Of a DNA stretch of 64,000 nucleotides, positions 62,544 through 64,000 are shown in pieces. This DNA is from Sporolactobacillus pectinivorans (GTDB lineage Bacteria > Bacillota > Bacilli > Bacillales > Sporolactobacillaceae): positions 1,660,922-1,724,921 of the forward strand of contig NZ_NXGA01000001.1 of the NCBI RefSeq assembly GCF_002802965.1, read 5' to 3'. A model generated the notes under the pieces. The model saw only the letters and a list, made by a program, of their open reading frames with translations, was not told the DNA's origin and did not search any database. The position numbers were made by a program, and so were the translations under genes. Positions within the stretch are counted from its first letter, which is position 1; each line of letters starts with the position of its first letter.

Positions 62544-62640
62544 TGCCTAATAGCTAAAATAGGGTTTTTGGCTGAGGTGAGGCGATAACTACTGCAATGC
62601 AGGCCTCCTGAGAATCAAGGATAACTGGGAGAGATCATGA

Positions 62641-63039
62641 ATGAAAAAAGTATTAACATATGGCACTTTTGACTTGTTGCACTATGGCCATATCAATCTG
62701 CTTAAACGGGCAAAGGAGCTGGGCGATTATCTGATTGTTGGGTTGTCGACCGACGAATTCAACGCGATGAAGCATAAAGAAGCTTATCACAATTATGATC
62801 ACCGTAAACTGATTCTTGAAGCCATTCGCTATGTTGACCTCGTTATTCCGGAGAATAACTGGGAGCAGAAGATTGGGGACGTAAAGAAGTATAACGTCGA
62901 TGTGTTTGTCATGGGTGACGATTGGAAAGGAAAGTTTGACTTTCTTAAAGACTACTGTAAGGTTATTTATCTTCCCCGCACTGTAGGCATTTCGACAACA
63001 AAAATCAAGCAGGATCTTTTTTCAGTTAAAAATGATTAG
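62641..63039 (+). CDS. tagD: Glycerol-3-phosphate cytidylyltransferase
   Basis: 132 residues, the usual TagD length. The cytidylyltransferase motif is TYGTFDLLHYGH (His14, His17), the second motif GISTTKIK lies near the end, and MGDDWKGKFD is present. It makes CDP-glycerol, the donor for TagB/TagF-type enzymes of polyglycerol-phosphate teichoic acid. GGGAGAG precedes the ATG. Its last eight bases overlap the next gene. Confidence 0.95.
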   Translation: MKKVLTYGTFDLLHYGHINLLKRAKELGDYLIVGLSTDEFNAMKHKEAYHNYDHRKLILEAIRYVDLVIPENNWEQKIGDVKKYNVDVFVMGDDWKGKFDFLKDYCKVIYLPRTVGISTTKIKQDLFSVKND

Positions 63040-64000
63040 AGAATGGTTGATCAGTGCCTATCTTTTCCTCTTTCAGTCTCTGTTTATCCTGTGTAAATTG
63101 TTTCCGCAAAAAGAAAAAATAGTTTTTGCTGTTTCGTTCAGTGACAATTCAAAATACTTGGCTGATGAGTTTCAGAAAGAACATGTAAAAGCTGAACTTG
63201 TTTTTCTCTGCAAAGGGAATTGCGTGGCAGATTTTCCAGAGGAAAAAGGAAAATCAATTCCTCTAGAGACGCCCAACCCCGTGGCGTTGCTGCGTGCCGC
63301 CTATCATTTGGCTACTTCCAAACTCGTGTTTGTGGACAATTATTTTGGCTTTCTCTCCGTTGTGAAATTCCGGAGAGGCGTGAAATGTATTCAAATCTGG
63401 CATGCCGCAGGGGCACTGAAGAAATTTGGATTGGAAGACCGGTCGGTGCGCCTGCGGACCAAAAGAGCTAATCGGCGCTTTATTAGTGTTTATCAGCACT
63501 TTGACAAAGTAATTACGGGCTCAGATATTATGGCGGAGATTTTCAAACGCTCTTTCGGAGTGACAGAAGAAAGAATTCTTCGGACAGGAATTCCGAGGAC
63601 GGATTTTTTTTATCAATTGGCCAGCCCTGATTCTGCTGTTTCAGTAAAACGACGCGAGGACGATCAAGATAAGCGTGTAAAAAAAGTCCTGCCATTTCTT
63701 GAAGGCACCTTGGCTGATAAAAAGAAAATCTTGTATGCCCCGACTTACCGGGACGGGGAACTGAGCGCCGAGAAGATCCATCTTGATCTGGAATTAATGA
63801 GAGAAGCATTGGGCCGGGATTATGTGCTCCTCCTCAGGCTGCATCCCGCGGTTCATAAAGATTTCGAAATTCGCGGTCAGGATAAAGCGTTCGCTTTTGA
63901 CTGTTCTGCTTATCAGGACGTGAATGAACTTCTTCTGGTCAGCGATATACTCGTGACCGATTATTCATCGCTGCCCGTTGAGTACGCGCTGTTGAAAAAA
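63032..64000 (+). CDS. tagB: CDP-glycerol glycerophosphotransferase (TagB/TarB-like), cut by the window end
   Basis: 323 residues are visible and the frame is open to the last base. The ATG lies inside the end of tagD, coupling the two. A hydrophobic N-terminus (WLISAYLFLFQSLFILCKLF) precedes VFVDNYFGFL, IQIWHAAGALKKFGL, GIPRTDFFY, ILYAPTYRDG and DILVTDYSSLPVEYALL, the motifs of the Glyphos_transf family. By length of N-terminus it looks like TagB, which adds the first glycerol phosphate to the lipid-linked disaccharide primer. TagF-type alternatives are possible because the C-terminus is missing. Confidence 0.88.
   Translation, partial: MIREWLISAYLFLFQSLFILCKLFPQKEKIVFAVSFSDNSKYLADEFQKEHVKAELVFLCKGNCVADFPEEKGKSIPLETPNPVALLRAAYHLATSKLVFVDNYFGFLSVVKFRRGVKCIQIWHAAGALKKFGLEDRSVRLRTKRANRRFISVYQHFDKVITGSDIMAEIFKRSFGVTEERILRTGIPRTDFFYQLASPDSAVSVKRREDDQDKRVKKVLPFLEGTLADKKKILYAPTYRDGELSAEKIHLDLELMREALGRDYVLLLRLHPAVHKDFEIRGQDKAFAFDCSAYQDVNELLLVSDILVTDYSSLPVEYALLKK

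Overview
The window looks like chromosomal DNA of a low-to-mid GC, endospore-forming Firmicute of the order Bacillales. A Sporolactobacillus-type genome fits best, but that is inference. The grounds are: the gene order opp - spx - terC - mecA - coiA - pepF - spxH(yjbH) - yjbJ - yjbK - relQ(yjbM) - nadK - yjbO - fabI, which matches the B. subtilis yjb region; a TnrA gene; a Bacillus-type cydABCD operon; a YjcZ-type sporulation miniprotein; and Bacillus-style Shine-Dalgarno sites with several TTG/GTG starts.

Layout. 1-7 kb: the end of one oligopeptide-binding lipoprotein gene, a small membrane protein, then a complete oppABCDF operon. 7-16 kb: stress/competence block with spxA, a TerC exporter, mecA, coiA, pepF and spxH. 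Spx, MecA and SpxH all feed the ClpP protease system. 15-24 kb: an accessory stretch lying between spxH and yjbJ. It holds a YitT protein, a LysR regulator and its probable MFS transporter (separated by 1.5 kb of small genes and repeats), a DUF3243 protein, a second M3 peptidase, and a divergent SDR/TetR pair. 24-31 kb: the yjbJ/yjbK pair, then relQ, nadK, a pseudouridine synthase, a RodA/FtsW protein and fabI. 31-35 kb: envelope and hydrolase genes, then tnrA with a divergent FbpA-like miniprotein. 35-42 kb: cydABCD after a 650-bp leader. 42-47 kb: a CNNM/CorC protein, a YjcZ-type protein, an SDR, a NUDIX protein and an orphan PfkB kinase. 47-64 kb: a cell-envelope polysaccharide / teichoic-acid locus.

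The envelope locus contains three modules. On the plus strand, galU, a polyprenyl-phosphate glycosyltransferase and gtrA would make and flip a lipid-linked glucose. On the minus strand, a GT2, a large GT-C membrane protein, two overlapping EamA/SMR half-transporters and a DUF6270 protein look like an Arn-style lipid-sugar transfer cassette. On the plus strand again, a 1165-aa GT2/TagF-like fusion, a GT-C protein, a shortened paralogue of the fusion, tagD and a tagB-like gene (cut by the window end) point to glycerol-phosphate teichoic acid synthesis.

Non-coding structure worth attention includes three inverted-repeat elements (7.3, 18.4 and 26.4 kb), a 20-bp dyad duplicated on both sides of the LysR-MFS gap, a palindrome over the tetR promoter, a consensus TnrA/GlnR box between fbpA and tnrA, and a 13-codon upstream ORF before cydC. 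No tRNA, rRNA or CRISPR array was seen.
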